This document shows positions 15,188 to 24,666 of a stretch of 45,030 nucleotides of DNA, one piece after another (the first letter of the stretch is position 1; each line of letters opens with the position of its first letter). The stretch lies in IMG/VR virus record IMGVR_UViG_3300035138_000207, positions 1 through 45,030 of that record; one strand, 5' to 3'. The notes under the pieces were generated by a model, which did not search any database, had not been told where the DNA came from, and was given only the letters and a program-made list of their open reading frames with translations. The position numbers and the translations under genes were made by a program. The stretch comes from a virus.

Positions 15188-15553
15188 ATGTTGTTAGGCT
15201 ACGGTCCCGATTATAAAACAGACAACACATTCTGGAATAAAGCCGAAGAAATTCCCGGCGGCCATATGATTCAGAGAGAGATAGTTAACGCGGTTTCCGG
15301 GAAGCCGTTTTTCTACAATGATCCTGATAATCATAAACCGGTAAGACTGCAGGGAGTGAATTTTGAGGAATTTTATTATTATTACCTGATATGGGAAGAC
15401 TGGCACGGTCTGAAAGTTTTGCCGCATGGCAAAGGCACTCTTGCGGAAAGAAGATGGGTCATAGATATTATTAAAATATTTGAAAAAGTTTATGATGAAG
15501 TCCGCGCTTTAAGGGAAGAATGGCTGGCAAGAAAAATGAGAGCCGGTAAATAA
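15188..15553 (+). CDS. tail assembly chaperone extension (T-like, possibly frameshift-expressed)
   Basis: This 121-residue frame contains VNFEEFYYYYLIWEDWHGL and ERRWVIDIIKIFEKVYDEV, as found in the second chaperone gene of siphoviruses. Its frame is open upstream through the end of gpG, so it may be made as a G-T fusion by a -1 shift at 15152-15156 rather than from the ATG at 15188, which lacks a ribosome site. It ends with an ATA/ATG overlap at the tape measure gene. Confidence 0.55.
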   Translation: MLLGYGPDYKTDNTFWNKAEEIPGGHMIQREIVNAVSGKPFFYNDPDNHKPVRLQGVNFEEFYYYYLIWEDWHGLKVLPHGKGTLAERRWVIDIIKIFEKVYDEVRALREEWLARKMRAGK

Positions 15554-18138
15554 TGGCAGATATAAGCTTAAAAATAAAATCGGATTTTGAACAGGCGGAA
15601 AAGGATTTTCAGTCTTTGAAAAATTCTTCGGAATCGGTGCGCAAACAGGTTGAAAAATTCCAACAGAGCTTTAAATCCGAACAGATAGATAAATTTACTG
15701 AAAGAAACAAGCTTGCTGCTACCGCCGCGACCGCGACCGGCGGAAAGATCGCGGGAATGCAGAAAGAATATTCCGGGCTTCAAAGGGAGATACAGAGGCT
15801 GATATCGAAGGGGATGTCGCCGCAGGATATCGAAATTCAAAAACTCATAAAGGATTACAATAAGCTTGACAAAGAACTTGCGTCCACAAGCAAGACAACG
15901 GATCAGACGGCTGTTTCTTTTGGCTCGCTGGTAAAGGGAATTGTTGGCGCAAATATAATACAATCGGCATTATATAAAATTAAGGACGGATTTTCGGCGA
16001 TTATTACCGAGGCAATGAAGCTTGAAGACGCCGAGGCCGCCTTTACCCCGCTTATGGGGGGAGCGACAAAAGCGAAAGAACTTGTCAAAGCTCTTAATGT
16101 TGCGGCTGCCGAAACTCCATACCAGTTTGAAACTATACAAAAATCGGTATCGACATTGCTTCCCGTAATGAATGGAAATATTGAAAAAACCGTCGAAACA
16201 TTCAAAATGCTCGGCGATACGGCCGGGGGAAATATTCAGAAACTTGATTCCGTGACAAGGGGATATACAAAGGCAATGCTGAAGGGCAAAGTCGATATGG
16301 AATCCCTCAATATGATTGCGGAAGCCGGCGTGCCCATATTCCAGGAAATGGCCGAAACCATGGGATACGGCAAAGATAATATGGAGGCGTTCTTTAAGAA
16401 AATTTCAACAGGCAAAGTATCTACTGATGAACTGACAAAAGCGTTTCAGAAAATGACATCCGAGGGCGGGAAATTTTATCAGGGAATGATCACGGCAAGT
16501 AAAACCACTTCGGGAGTTATTTCAACATTAAAAGACAATATCGCGATGACTGCCGCCGGAATCGGGCAGGCGTTCCTGCCGTATATAAAAGAAGCGGCAT
16601 TGGTATTGATTAAAGTATCCGCAGGCGTTTTAAAATGGATACAAACAGGGGATAATCTCAAAAATACCCTCACCGCTCTCGGTTACATATTTTCCGCAAT
16701 TGCCGGCGGAATAGTAGCATTTAAAGTCGCCAGTATTGCCGCTTCCGTGGCATCCGGAGGTTTTTCAATTGCGATAAAAGCGCTTACAGGCGCAATGGCG
16801 GCTAACCCGATCGGTCTTATTGCCGTAGTTATTACTGCAGTATTGATTCCCGCGATAATATATCTTGTTAAAAATTTCGATAAGGTAAAATTCTATGTAA
16901 TCGACTTTGCCCTGGCTGCCAGGCAGAAAATGCTGGAACTGACACTGCTGATACAGGAAAAAGTCACCGGTGCCGTCATGGAAATGCTGGAAAAATTCCG
17001 GGAACTGCCAATTGTCGGTAAAATGTTCGGCAAGCTAATCGATTATCAGAAGGGGTATACTCAGCAGATTCGGAACGATATAAGCGCGATCGAAGAAAGC
17101 CGGCAGACCAAACGAGCTGCGTTTGAAGAGTTAATGGCTCAGAAGCAGAAAGAGATCGATGCCGCCAAAGCGGAAAGCGATTCAGTATTAAACAATAATA
17201 ATTTGATAAACGAATCGGAATTAAACAAAGCAGCCACTTTCGAGGAAGCGCTTAAAACCATGTCAGATAAAAGGCTGGAAGATTATGAAGCGCAGCTTGA
17301 GGCTTCTCAGACATTTTTCGATCAGAAAGCGGAAATGGAAGCTCTCGATTACGAAAGGAGAATGGAAGCGCAGAATGAATTTATTGAAAATCAGAAAAAT
17401 GCCGAAAATGCTTTTGTCGACGGTCAGGCTGAAATGCGGAAGAAAACAAATAAGAAGCGGGAAACCGACGAATATACGCACATGCAAAACCGGCTGAAAA
17501 TGTTGAAAAAATATCTCTCTGAGGTTACCGTAAACGAAAGCCTTACGGGCGAGCAAAGGAAGGTTATAGAAGCCGGCATACGGGAGCAAATTACAAAAGA
17601 AGAACAGAAATTATCTACTGCCCGTACGACCTTCGCGAATTCATTGTTAACACAGGCCGGCGACCTGGCAACAAGTTTGCAGACAATCTATGAAAATTCG
17701 GGCAAAAAAAGCCGGGAGCTCGCAATTGCAATGAAAGCCATTTCTATGGCACAAGCTGCTATCAATACGGCCCTGGCCATATCTAATACATTGGCAACTT
17801 ATCCACCCCCATACAGTTTTATCCTTGCAGCTGTAACGGCTGCCGCGGGCATCGCCCAGCAAATAGCGATTGCCACAACTCCGATCCCGTCGGCCCAGAC
17901 CGGACTGATGGATTACACAGTCCCGGATACCAGGGCAAATACCCTTGACCGCGCCGCTGTGATGGCGTCGCCGGGCGAGAAAGTGTCAGTCACTCCTCGC
18001 AGTGAAGAATCCAGCCGGGATCTGTCCGTAAATATTAACATCAACGAAGATAATATATTCTCGCTTGTCCAGAAAGGTATTGATTCCGGCCGTATAAACG
18101 TAAATGACAATAATATCGGCAGGGCGGTATTTGCATGA
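15553..18138 (+). CDS. tail tape measure protein
   Basis: This 861-residue protein has long N-terminal coiled coil (residues 1-120), the conserved tape-measure core KLEDAEAAFTPLMGGATKAKELVKAL near 155-180 followed by LNMIAEAGVPIFQEMAETMGY near 252-272, and hydrophobic segments near 372-405 and 422-440 that may insert in the host membrane. A second Lys/Glu coiled-coil block spans 505-700. It sets tail length and identifies the phage as a long-tailed siphovirus. It is the longest late gene, as usual. Confidence 0.93.
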   Translation: MADISLKIKSDFEQAEKDFQSLKNSSESVRKQVEKFQQSFKSEQIDKFTERNKLAATAATATGGKIAGMQKEYSGLQREIQRLISKGMSPQDIEIQKLIKDYNKLDKELASTSKTTDQTAVSFGSLVKGIVGANIIQSALYKIKDGFSAIITEAMKLEDAEAAFTPLMGGATKAKELVKALNVAAAETPYQFETIQKSVSTLLPVMNGNIEKTVETFKMLGDTAGGNIQKLDSVTRGYTKAMLKGKVDMESLNMIAEAGVPIFQEMAETMGYGKDNMEAFFKKISTGKVSTDELTKAFQKMTSEGGKFYQGMITASKTTSGVISTLKDNIAMTAAGIGQAFLPYIKEAALVLIKVSAGVLKWIQTGDNLKNTLTALGYIFSAIAGGIVAFKVASIAASVASGGFSIAIKALTGAMAANPIGLIAVVITAVLIPAIIYLVKNFDKVKFYVIDFALAARQKMLELTLLIQEKVTGAVMEMLEKFRELPIVGKMFGKLIDYQKGYTQQIRNDISAIEESRQTKRAAFEELMAQKQKEIDAAKAESDSVLNNNNLINESELNKAATFEEALKTMSDKRLEDYEAQLEASQTFFDQKAEMEALDYERRMEAQNEFIENQKNAENAFVDGQAEMRKKTNKKRETDEYTHMQNRLKMLKKYLSEVTVNESLTGEQRKVIEAGIREQITKEEQKLSTARTTFANSLLTQAGDLATSLQTIYENSGKKSRELAIAMKAISMAQAAINTALAISNTLATYPPPYSFILAAVTAAAGIAQQIAIATTPIPSAQTGLMDYTVPDTRANTLDRAAVMASPGEKVSVTPRSEESSRDLSVNININEDNIFSLVQKGIDSGRINVNDNNIGRAVFA

Positions 18139-18815
18139 AAATACTGATCAACGATAAAATGCAGTTTGCGACGGACGCGCCGGATGAAATTAAATCGCCG
18201 GCGCTATCTGATATCTATACCGACGATGATGAATTTACTATAACTTTTGACGACGCGGAAAAGGTAAACTGCATCGGAATCGGGTATACAGACGCGACGG
18301 AAATCGTAATTACCGACGGTGTCAGCCCGCAAACAGTATCCTTGACTGCCGAGGGAAAATATAAAAACGGGCTTTATATTCTCGACGAGGAGCTGGAGGA
18401 TACCGAGTATACGATTTCACATGACGGGACCTACATCGGGCGCGTGGCGATCGGGGAATACCGGGAACTGCACGGCAACCCGTCGATGGAAACCGGATTT
18501 TACACGAATAGCGAAAACCGGGAATCGGAGTCGGGGCAGGTTATACCCGGATCCGGAGGTTATTACGGACGCGTGCTGGGATTCGAGGTAAGATATGAAA
18601 TCGATGATACGATATACAATGACATTGAAACGGCTTACGAAAGCCAATTAATGAGGGGATTTCCTTTTTTCATGTATACTGTAGATGAACAGCATAAAAT
18701 CCCTGTAAATATGCTCAGGTTTTACGCGCAAACGGATAAACCTTTAAGCATGCTGCAGTCATCCGTATATCAATTTTTATACAGTTTTAAATTTAAATTC
18801 ATGGAAAAATTTTAA
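18135..18815 (+). CDS. distal tail / minor tail protein
   Basis: This 226-residue, strand-rich and acidic protein follows the tape measure with a four-base overlap. The first half looks like a carbohydrate-binding or jelly-roll-like beta domain (FDDAEKVNCIGIGYTDATEIVIT). The second contains GRVLGFEVRYEIDDTIYNDIETAYESQLMRGFPFF. Position suggests a tail-tip component that joins the tube to the tip. Confidence 0.55.
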   Translation: MKILINDKMQFATDAPDEIKSPALSDIYTDDDEFTITFDDAEKVNCIGIGYTDATEIVITDGVSPQTVSLTAEGKYKNGLYILDEELEDTEYTISHDGTYIGRVAIGEYRELHGNPSMETGFYTNSENRESESGQVIPGSGGYYGRVLGFEVRYEIDDTIYNDIETAYESQLMRGFPFFMYTVDEQHKIPVNMLRFYAQTDKPLSMLQSSVYQFLYSFKFKFMEKF

Positions 18816-20642
18816 ATGGCAGAATATTTTTTACAGCCGATAAGAAATCCTGTAAAGTACATAATGGAAATGTTCAAAAGCCTTTCCTATGATCCACGTC
18901 TGGCCATTGCGGACAGCGTATTCGGAAGAGAATATAATATATACGCTTTTTCAACGGCGCCTTTGATTACGGACCCGTCTAATTACTGGATTACATGGGG
19001 GGGATATTTTGATAATCCCGTCGGATACGGTTTCCAGGTATTTTTGAATTTTTTTCTGACCGAGGTTTTTACAACGGCGGCTTTAGTATCTACAGAGAAT
19101 TGTTTTTATATTGATACGGTAAATGATATTTTGTACATGAACATAACATATAAACCCTGGCAATATCCCGCATGGGCAAAGTTGTATGATAATCACGAAT
19201 CGACATTTACAAACGCCCCAAAAAATGCCATGAATCCGTCCGATATATATTATGGCGCAGTTAAAGTGCTGCCGAGGATGAAGGCGCCGTCGATAAGCAA
19301 TAAACTTTCATCAGCAATATCTGGCATCATTGTATATAACAATTTCCAGATAGACATAAATAATGCGGATGGAAAATTCGATGATTTCAATATCACTGAC
19401 TTTTTCAACACTCCAATACAGGTAAACAAAACTACGGAAAATGCGGAAACGATAGAAGATTTTAATTTAATCCGGCGCGGATTCGTAAGCGATATCCCGA
19501 TAACATTTGATAAAATGCAGGTAAAGGGTTCGGAACAAACGTACATAATGAACAGGGAATTCTGCCGAAAATTTACGGCAGACGATTATCCGAATATTCC
19601 GGAAGGAAACATCAATAACGATATCCCGGTAGCGTGGGGCCCTGTATTAAAAGCGCCGCTCATAGAAATAAATCGCGACAGTGGGGATCCCTGCACATGG
19701 ATTGAATATATCGCGCTTGATTCTGAATATATAACATCCGTTTCATATGTGTATGATTCGGACGGGAATACGCTGACCCATACATTCAATTCCTCTACCG
19801 GCATAATCCGGGTTACCGAGGTAGACGGCGACGGCGAGGCTATAGAAGGCGAAAGCGCGACTGTCGTAGGTAAAGCCGATAACAAACTCGGCCAGGTAAT
19901 AATCGACGCACTTGCCGCAAATGAAAATCTGCCTTATGTAGAGGGTATATGGGATATAACAGAAACAAACGCTTATTTAAGTATTTGCGCGGATGTAGGT
20001 TTTTATTTCGGAGGCGGAACGACAAAAGAACTTGTCGAAGCAGTATTAAAAAGCGACAATGCTTACCTGATCCAGAAAAACAACGGGCTCTGGACAATAA
20101 GGCAGTGGGGACAGGAATATGATGTTTTTCAGATCCCTTCGTATCTGTTTACTCAAAAACCGAAAAAAAATTTCAAGGACGCATATAAATATTTTTGTTC
20201 AACGGTCGAAATCTTATACAACCTTAATGTAAATGACGACAATTACGGAATGACTTACGTCAACGATTCATCTGAAAAAGAAATTTACAACGAATATCAT
20301 AAATCATTTACAGCGCCTTTTAAAACTGATTTAGTCGATATTGATGATATTACTAACCTTGCGGAAAGGCTTATAGAAAGATTTGGCGCCATCAGGGAAA
20401 CACTGCAAGTCGGACTGGGAGTGGATACATATCAGGTTAACCTGCTTGATACTGTTTATATTCTCCCAATCGTCAACAGTAGAATATTTTCCAGTTATAG
20501 CAAGTTTATCGTTAAAGAGAATAATCCCGGGCAGGATATCCTGACAATGGAAGGCATTGACCCGGGATACATGCTGACATTCGATGGAGTGCCGGCAATG
20601 GTGGATATCAATGATTATCTTGTTGTAAATAATGTAAACTGA
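18816..20642 (+). CDS. tail hub / tip protein
   Basis: In this 608-residue protein a central region IVYNNFQIDINNADGKFDD and NNDIPVAWGPVLKAPLIEI (near 170-190 and 268-286) resembles the baseplate-hub modules of siphophage and Mu-like tail proteins, which contain an IP.A.G.V element. The rest is strand-rich with no membrane segment. It likely forms the base of the tail tip. It begins directly at the stop of the previous gene. Confidence 0.6.
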   Translation: MAEYFLQPIRNPVKYIMEMFKSLSYDPRLAIADSVFGREYNIYAFSTAPLITDPSNYWITWGGYFDNPVGYGFQVFLNFFLTEVFTTAALVSTENCFYIDTVNDILYMNITYKPWQYPAWAKLYDNHESTFTNAPKNAMNPSDIYYGAVKVLPRMKAPSISNKLSSAISGIIVYNNFQIDINNADGKFDDFNITDFFNTPIQVNKTTENAETIEDFNLIRRGFVSDIPITFDKMQVKGSEQTYIMNREFCRKFTADDYPNIPEGNINNDIPVAWGPVLKAPLIEINRDSGDPCTWIEYIALDSEYITSVSYVYDSDGNTLTHTFNSSTGIIRVTEVDGDGEAIEGESATVVGKADNKLGQVIIDALAANENLPYVEGIWDITETNAYLSICADVGFYFGGGTTKELVEAVLKSDNAYLIQKNNGLWTIRQWGQEYDVFQIPSYLFTQKPKKNFKDAYKYFCSTVEILYNLNVNDDNYGMTYVNDSSEKEIYNEYHKSFTAPFKTDLVDIDDITNLAERLIERFGAIRETLQVGLGVDTYQVNLLDTVYILPIVNSRIFSSYSKFIVKENNPGQDILTMEGIDPGYMLTFDGVPAMVDINDYLVVNNVN

Positions 20643-20650
20643 GGCTTATC

Positions 20651-21514
20651 ATGCAAACAGGAAAAACAATCGATCAAATTACGCGGACATTAACTGCATT
20701 TGACGGGACCGAGCGTATACCGGGACGGGATGGTTCAGGGGATTTCAAGGCAACTGTCGCGTCACTGGTTTTATATGCAACATCCGGCGGATTGATAAAA
20801 GAAATCGATGATGATGATTATACTATCTTGGATACCGATGTTTATAAAATATATATATTTAAAAATCTTACTGCTGACCGTTATCTATACTTACCAACGC
20901 ATGCCGATAATAATGGCGTTGATATACTGGTAATAAATGATGATGGAAGTTATAATGTCATCGTATCGCCGGAAGGAAGCGATTCTATCAATGACTGGAA
21001 CTCAACCGTTGAAATAACCGAAAAATACGGATGGTGGAGATTTATAGCAGACTCTGAAAGATGGATAGGAATTACAGATGGGTGGAGTACAATATATGAG
21101 GTAAGCTCGGAAACAGCAGATACAGGGCTTGCATTGGATGGATCATGGGATGATGTTGATGGAATGAGTTTGCTTAATGGGGTTTACGGGAAAGGATATT
21201 TATACGCCTTTGCTTCACAATTTTTAGAAGATCTGAGTCAAGTGACTCAATTTAGACTATATTGGGGAATTGGCAAAACTGCCGGAAACAATGCTCCTGA
21301 TATTAAGGATAATTTGATGACAAGGATACGTACCGGGAATGAAGAATTAATTTCAATGAATTTTGAACGTCATATCGATAATTTTGAGTACGAGTCGGAT
21401 GGATCAACTATTTACATGAAAGCTAGGGCTTATAGTACTGAATCTTTAGATAAGCATTATTGTTATGGAGATACAAATTGTCCCATGTACATAAAATGGA
21501 GGCGAGTATATTAA
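20651..21514 (+). CDS. tail appendage / receptor-binding candidate
   Basis: This 287-residue beta-rich protein has an N-terminal anchoring-like segment (QTGKTIDQITRTLTAFDGTERIPG) of the kind that attaches side structures to phage tails. It continues with aromatic-rich strands typical of receptor-binding domains and ends with MYIKWRRVY. Codon use becomes more AT-rich toward the 3' end, suggesting a swapped receptor-binding part. Confidence 0.5.
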   Translation: MQTGKTIDQITRTLTAFDGTERIPGRDGSGDFKATVASLVLYATSGGLIKEIDDDDYTILDTDVYKIYIFKNLTADRYLYLPTHADNNGVDILVINDDGSYNVIVSPEGSDSINDWNSTVEITEKYGWWRFIADSERWIGITDGWSTIYEVSSETADTGLALDGSWDDVDGMSLLNGVYGKGYLYAFASQFLEDLSQVTQFRLYWGIGKTAGNNAPDIKDNLMTRIRTGNEELISMNFERHIDNFEYESDGSTIYMKARAYSTESLDKHYCYGDTNCPMYIKWRRVY

Positions 21515-21766
21515 ATGAAATATTATGAAACACTTGAAGGAATGCCAGTAAAAACTAATTGTCCACAAAAAGACTGGACTGAAATAACCGAACAGGACTA
21601 TGCTGATATATGTAATCAAAGAAACAAGCAAATTAAAGACGAACAGAAGGTATTAGACGAGCAGATGAAACCTATCATAGACCAACGAAAACGCATTCAG
21701 GCTAAAATGGAAGAAATGGCATTATCAGAACTTGGCGAAGAAAAATTGAATATAAATAAGGAATAA
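21515..21766 (+). CDS. small coiled-coil protein of the tail-fibre cluster
   Basis: This 83-residue protein starts right after the previous stop. Residues 30-75 are a heptad-rich, Gln/Lys/Glu coiled coil (NRNKQIKDEQKVLDEQMKPI). It lies between two fibre-type genes, so a fibre-assembly or linker role is possible. No family recognised. Confidence 0.5.
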   Translation: MKYYETLEGMPVKTNCPQKDWTEITEQDYADICNQRNKQIKDEQKVLDEQMKPIIDQRKRIQAKMEEMALSELGEEKLNINKE

Positions 21767-21769
21767 TAA

Positions 21770-22747
21770 ATGTCAAACGAAGCAACTATAATAAACAATC
21801 CCGATTCGACGCCAGGCGCGGTTTCGACCGGCTATCAGCGTCAGAATACCCGTTTCATAGCGCAGGCGAATGGAGTCGATCATACAATCGTCGAGGCGTA
21901 CGCTGTAAACCAGGTAAAGGTAAAAATATCCGGGCCGGTGGATGTTAACGGCGTTCTATACGAAATTGATACGGAGGCGACGCTGACAATAACCGTTACC
22001 GGAAGATATATTGTCTATCTCGCAGGATCCGGCAACAACTTGACTCCGACATTGCTGAACACGACTACAAGTTTCGGGACATTCGATGATTCGAAGAATG
22101 CCAGGTACTATTCGAGTCAAAGGGTTTTAAACTGGGTTATTAATTGCACGCTGGGGCAGACGCCTACTGTGCGGAGATGGTTATATACCAAAGGCAGTGG
22201 TGGGTTTGTTTATGATGATATGGTGATCAGGGATGATTTGAGCGTTGAGGATGATGCAAGTATTGGCGGCAATTTATCAGTTTCGGGAACTGCTACATTG
22301 CCGACAATATCCGGTGGTAATTTAACGCTTTCAGGAAACGCAGTATTGCCTACAATCTCCGGCAACACTAATATTACCGGCGATTTAACGATGTCTTCCG
22401 GGAAAGATGTTAAAATATCCGGCGCCGGACGCGTAGAACATGGGGGGACTCCAGTTGCAGGGTATTTGAGTAATGGAACACCATTTTATATTAAAGAAAT
22501 TAGTATTACTATATCAGATGGAAGTATTGCAGGTAGTGCTGCTCATGGGATAACAAATGCCGCTACTTCTAATAGAATTTTTGATGCAATTGCTCGAAGA
22601 TTAAATACGCAATGGTATATTATACATTCAAATTATAATAATGTCGCCATAGCTCAATATTCCTGGAGCGATACAAATTTAACCCTTTCAAGATATCCTG
22701 ATAGTGTTGGAACTTATGCATTTACTGTTGCAATTTGGTACACTTAA
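21770..22747 (+). CDS. tail fibre-like protein
   Basis: This 325-residue protein has an N-terminal domain rich in strands (EATIINNPDSTPGAVSTGYQRQNTRFIAQ). Near 160-215 there are short glycine/serine repeats of the fibre type (GNLSVSGTATLPTISGG then GNLTLSGNAVLPTISGN), and a C-terminal globular part of different, AT-richer codon use. This is typical of a trimeric fibre with an exchanged receptor-binding tip. Its 3' end overlaps the convergent lipoprotein gene by 26 bases. Confidence 0.65.
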   Translation: MSNEATIINNPDSTPGAVSTGYQRQNTRFIAQANGVDHTIVEAYAVNQVKVKISGPVDVNGVLYEIDTEATLTITVTGRYIVYLAGSGNNLTPTLLNTTTSFGTFDDSKNARYYSSQRVLNWVINCTLGQTPTVRRWLYTKGSGGFVYDDMVIRDDLSVEDDASIGGNLSVSGTATLPTISGGNLTLSGNAVLPTISGNTNITGDLTMSSGKDVKISGAGRVEHGGTPVAGYLSNGTPFYIKEISITISDGSIAGSAAHGITNAATSNRIFDAIARRLNTQWYIIHSNYNNVAIAQYSWSDTNLTLSRYPDSVGTYAFTVAIWYT

Positions 22748-23273
22748 AAGATATTTCATGGTAATTAACAACCATCCATATCAATTCGTGATAAGGAATA
22801 GAATAATTTATTTTAATATTGTCTCTTAAAGCAGATAAAGGAATTATATATCCTTTATCTGCGGTTATATCGTAGTATAAACCATCGACATATGCAAGTG
22901 CATGACTATATTTTTCATCGGGAAATTTAACGCTGACAAAAAAATTTGATAATTCAGGAAACTGGATATCTATGATGTAACAAAACTTAGTAATAAAATC
23001 GTCACAATCACCTTTCATAAAATTTTTTTCGTCACGGTTATTGTATAATTCTTCAGGTGTTTGAATATAATCTATCTTAAACTGGACATAATCTGAGACA
23101 TAAACAATATTTTTTTTGAGCCAATAAGCAGCTTGTACAGGATTTTCAAATTCAGGAATATCATTCTCAAAATTATAATCAGTTATTTCCCCGATCTCAA
23201 CTTCGTACCCATATTCCCACTCACACGCAGCCGGGATTAAACTCAAGATTATTATTATGATTAATTTTCTCAT
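22722..23273 (-). CDS. lipoprotein with transglutaminase-like cysteine protease fold
   Basis: This 183-residue protein has a hydrophobic N-terminal signal ending in PAAC (Cys17), which fits lipoprotein processing and anchoring. A papain/transglutaminase-like triad is visible: Cys90 in GDCDDF, His124 in YSHALAYVDG, Asp135 in YYDITADKG. The gene is one of only two confident genes on the reverse strand. It carries its own promoter (23291-23318) and a GGTGA ribosome site, so it can be expressed in the lysogen. This is the layout of a moron that alters the host surface, for example superinfection exclusion or conversion; that role is inferred. Confidence 0.7.
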   Translation of the reverse strand: MRKLIIIIILSLIPAACEWEYGYEVEIGEITDYNFENDIPEFENPVQAAYWLKKNIVYVSDYVQFKIDYIQTPEELYNNRDEKNFMKGDCDDFITKFCYIIDIQFPELSNFFVSVKFPDEKYSHALAYVDGLYYDITADKGYIIPLSALRDNIKINYSIPYHELIWMVVNYHEISFKCTKLQQ

Positions 23274-23290
23274 ATCAAATCACCATATAC

Positions 23291-23318
23291 AATATACTTT
23301 ATTTTTTATTTTTTTCAA
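23291..23318 (-). promoter_or_regulatory. reverse-strand promoter for the lipoprotein gene
   Basis: On the reverse strand, TTGAAA (23318-23313) and TATATT (23296-23291) are separated by 16 bases. The lipoprotein ATG lies about 18 bases downstream, preceded by GGTGA. This gives the gene transcription independent of the late operon. Confidence 0.5.
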
Positions 23319-23343
23319 TAAAATATCCTTGAAAAATTTAACA

Positions 23344-23356
23344 TTATGTCGCATAA
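23344..23356. promoter_or_regulatory. 13-base palindrome, copy 1
   Basis: TTATG-TCG-CATAA is a perfect inverted repeat with a three-base centre. An exact copy, with one further matching base on the left, lies at 28239-28251. Both are intergenic. This copy lies between the lipoprotein promoter and the next forward gene. It may be an operator of the phage repressor, but no other copy was seen in the control region. Confidence 0.35.
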
Positions 23357-23384
23357 GTAGGAAAAATTGTAAAAAAATAAATAA

Positions 23385-23690
23385 ATGCTCGAAAAGATAA
23401 TAGAATATCTGGTAATTACAATTGTTCTCGGCGTTGCCGCCGGCATTATTAAAACGTCAATCAAAAAAGCAACCAACGGCAACAAGGAAATACTGGATAT
23501 AATATCAAATGATATCAAATCGCTAAACGATAAAGTAACCGATATGAAGATCGAACTCGCGAATGAGTACCTGAAAAAAACGGATTTTAACGAATTTAAA
23601 AAAGAAAATATAAACGCGCATACATGTCTCAGGGAGGAGATCAGGGACATTGAAAAAGAATATTTGCGGGGGCATAATGTCGCTACGTAA
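23385..23690 (+). CDS. membrane-anchored coiled-coil protein (lysis-region candidate)
   Basis: This 101-residue protein has a single hydrophobic segment at residues 4-24 (KIIEYLVITIVLGVAAGII) followed by a long charged helix. One N-terminal span plus coiled coil resembles spanin- or holin-associated proteins. It opens a cluster of small membrane proteins running to 25326. Its 3' end overlaps the next start by 14 bases. Confidence 0.55.
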   Translation: MLEKIIEYLVITIVLGVAAGIIKTSIKKATNGNKEILDIISNDIKSLNDKVTDMKIELANEYLKKTDFNEFKKENINAHTCLREEIRDIEKEYLRGHNVAT

Positions 23691-23925
23691 AGAAGTCTCT
23701 GAAATAAAGGGTACTCTTAATAAGATATACGAGCATATTGTCGTACTGCTTAAACTCGTAGATCACGTGAACGATCACGGCAGGCGCATCGAAAGGCTTG
23801 AAGGCAAGGTTGAAAGACTGGAAGCAAATATGACAAATATAAAAGTGCATGGATGCGAACCGATTGTTGAAACCGATGTATTAAGCTGGGAAGAATTAGG
23901 AAAGGTAATGAACAATAAAAAATGA
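23677..23925 (+). CDS. small coiled-coil protein
   Basis: This 82-residue protein starts at the ATG preceded by GCGGGGGC; an in-frame start further upstream is weaker. Residues 1-55 show clear heptads (LRKEVSEIKGTLNKIYEHIV, RRIERLEGKVERLEANM). It has no membrane segment. It overlaps both neighbours, indicating operon translation. Function unknown; similar short coiled-coil proteins accompany phage lysis genes. Confidence 0.55.
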   Translation: MSLRKEVSEIKGTLNKIYEHIVVLLKLVDHVNDHGRRIERLEGKVERLEANMTNIKVHGCEPIVETDVLSWEELGKVMNNKK

Positions 23926-24440
23926 ATAATCTTCTGAACAGACTATATGATAATGGCCGGGATACAATTGGAATTTTATATTATCTGGATAGCGAAGAAA
24001 AATTAAGATATACCTTCACTCTTGAAGATGAATACCGGGAAATTAAAATCCCTGGGGAGACTAGAATCCCTGCCGGTAAATATGAAATAATACTTAGGAC
24101 GGAAGGCCGGACATACAATAAATACTGTGATCATAGAAATCAGAAAATCAGGGAACTGACCAGAAAATATGGCATACTACAATATAAAAATATACCCGGT
24201 TTTAAATATATTCTGTCGCATATTGGAAACGACGAAGATGATACGGATGGATGTATTCTTACAGGCAACAAGGCGCATAATAACAGCAGGGGCAGGGGAT
24301 ATATAGAAGACAGCACGGAAGCTTACATTTATTATGTTTCCGCCGTATACGCCGGCATGGACCGGGGCGAGAGATGTTATATAACAATAATGGATGTCGA
24401 CCGGGAGATCAGGAGGCAGTTTAATCTTGACTACAGCTAA
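23922..24440 (+). CDS. DUF5675-like protein
   Basis: In this 172-residue protein the sequence order FTLEDEYREIKIPGETRIPAGKYEI (32-56), NIPGFKYILSHIGND (87-101), then DTDGCILTG (103-111) is the hallmark of DUF5675 proteins. These are found in phages and secretion islands and have unknown function, possibly linked to cell-wall or lysis steps. There is no signal peptide. It lies in the small membrane/lysis cluster. Confidence 0.75.
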   Translation: MNNLLNRLYDNGRDTIGILYYLDSEEKLRYTFTLEDEYREIKIPGETRIPAGKYEIILRTEGRTYNKYCDHRNQKIRELTRKYGILQYKNIPGFKYILSHIGNDEDDTDGCILTGNKAHNNSRGRGYIEDSTEAYIYYVSAVYAGMDRGERCYITIMDVDREIRRQFNLDYS

Positions 24441-24666
24441 AAAAATCGGACTGGCAGCTTTTATAATAAGCGAGATAATTCTCAGTATATTGCTGATAAT
24501 CGGATGCATTCAGGTTTTATGTGATAAAGCCAAGTTTGAAGATTTAACATCAATTGCCATTGCTCAAGCAGGAGTATTGACAGTTACCTGGGGCAGCCAG
24601 GCAGGCGTTAATATGATAAAAAATAATAATAAATCCGGAGGGAATTTCAATGAAACAAATACTTAA
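24427..24666 (+). CDS. holin candidate
   Basis: This small protein of 79 residues is called from a TTG preceded by AGGAGG ten bases upstream; a longer form from ATG 24394 overlaps the previous gene. It has a hydrophobic segment at residues 7-30 (LAAFIISEIILSILLIIGCIQVL) and a second, weaker one near 43-60 (IAIAQAGVLTVTWGSQAGV). Two potential spans and a polar tail fit a small holin. Not confirmed by any specific motif. Confidence 0.5.
   Translation: MTTAKKIGLAAFIISEIILSILLIIGCIQVLCDKAKFEDLTSIAIAQAGVLTVTWGSQAGVNMIKNNNKSGGNFNETNT

Noticed and set aside
20651-22747. Diversity-generating retroelement in the fibre region
   Set aside because: No reverse transcriptase gene and no template/variable repeat pair was seen in the window.
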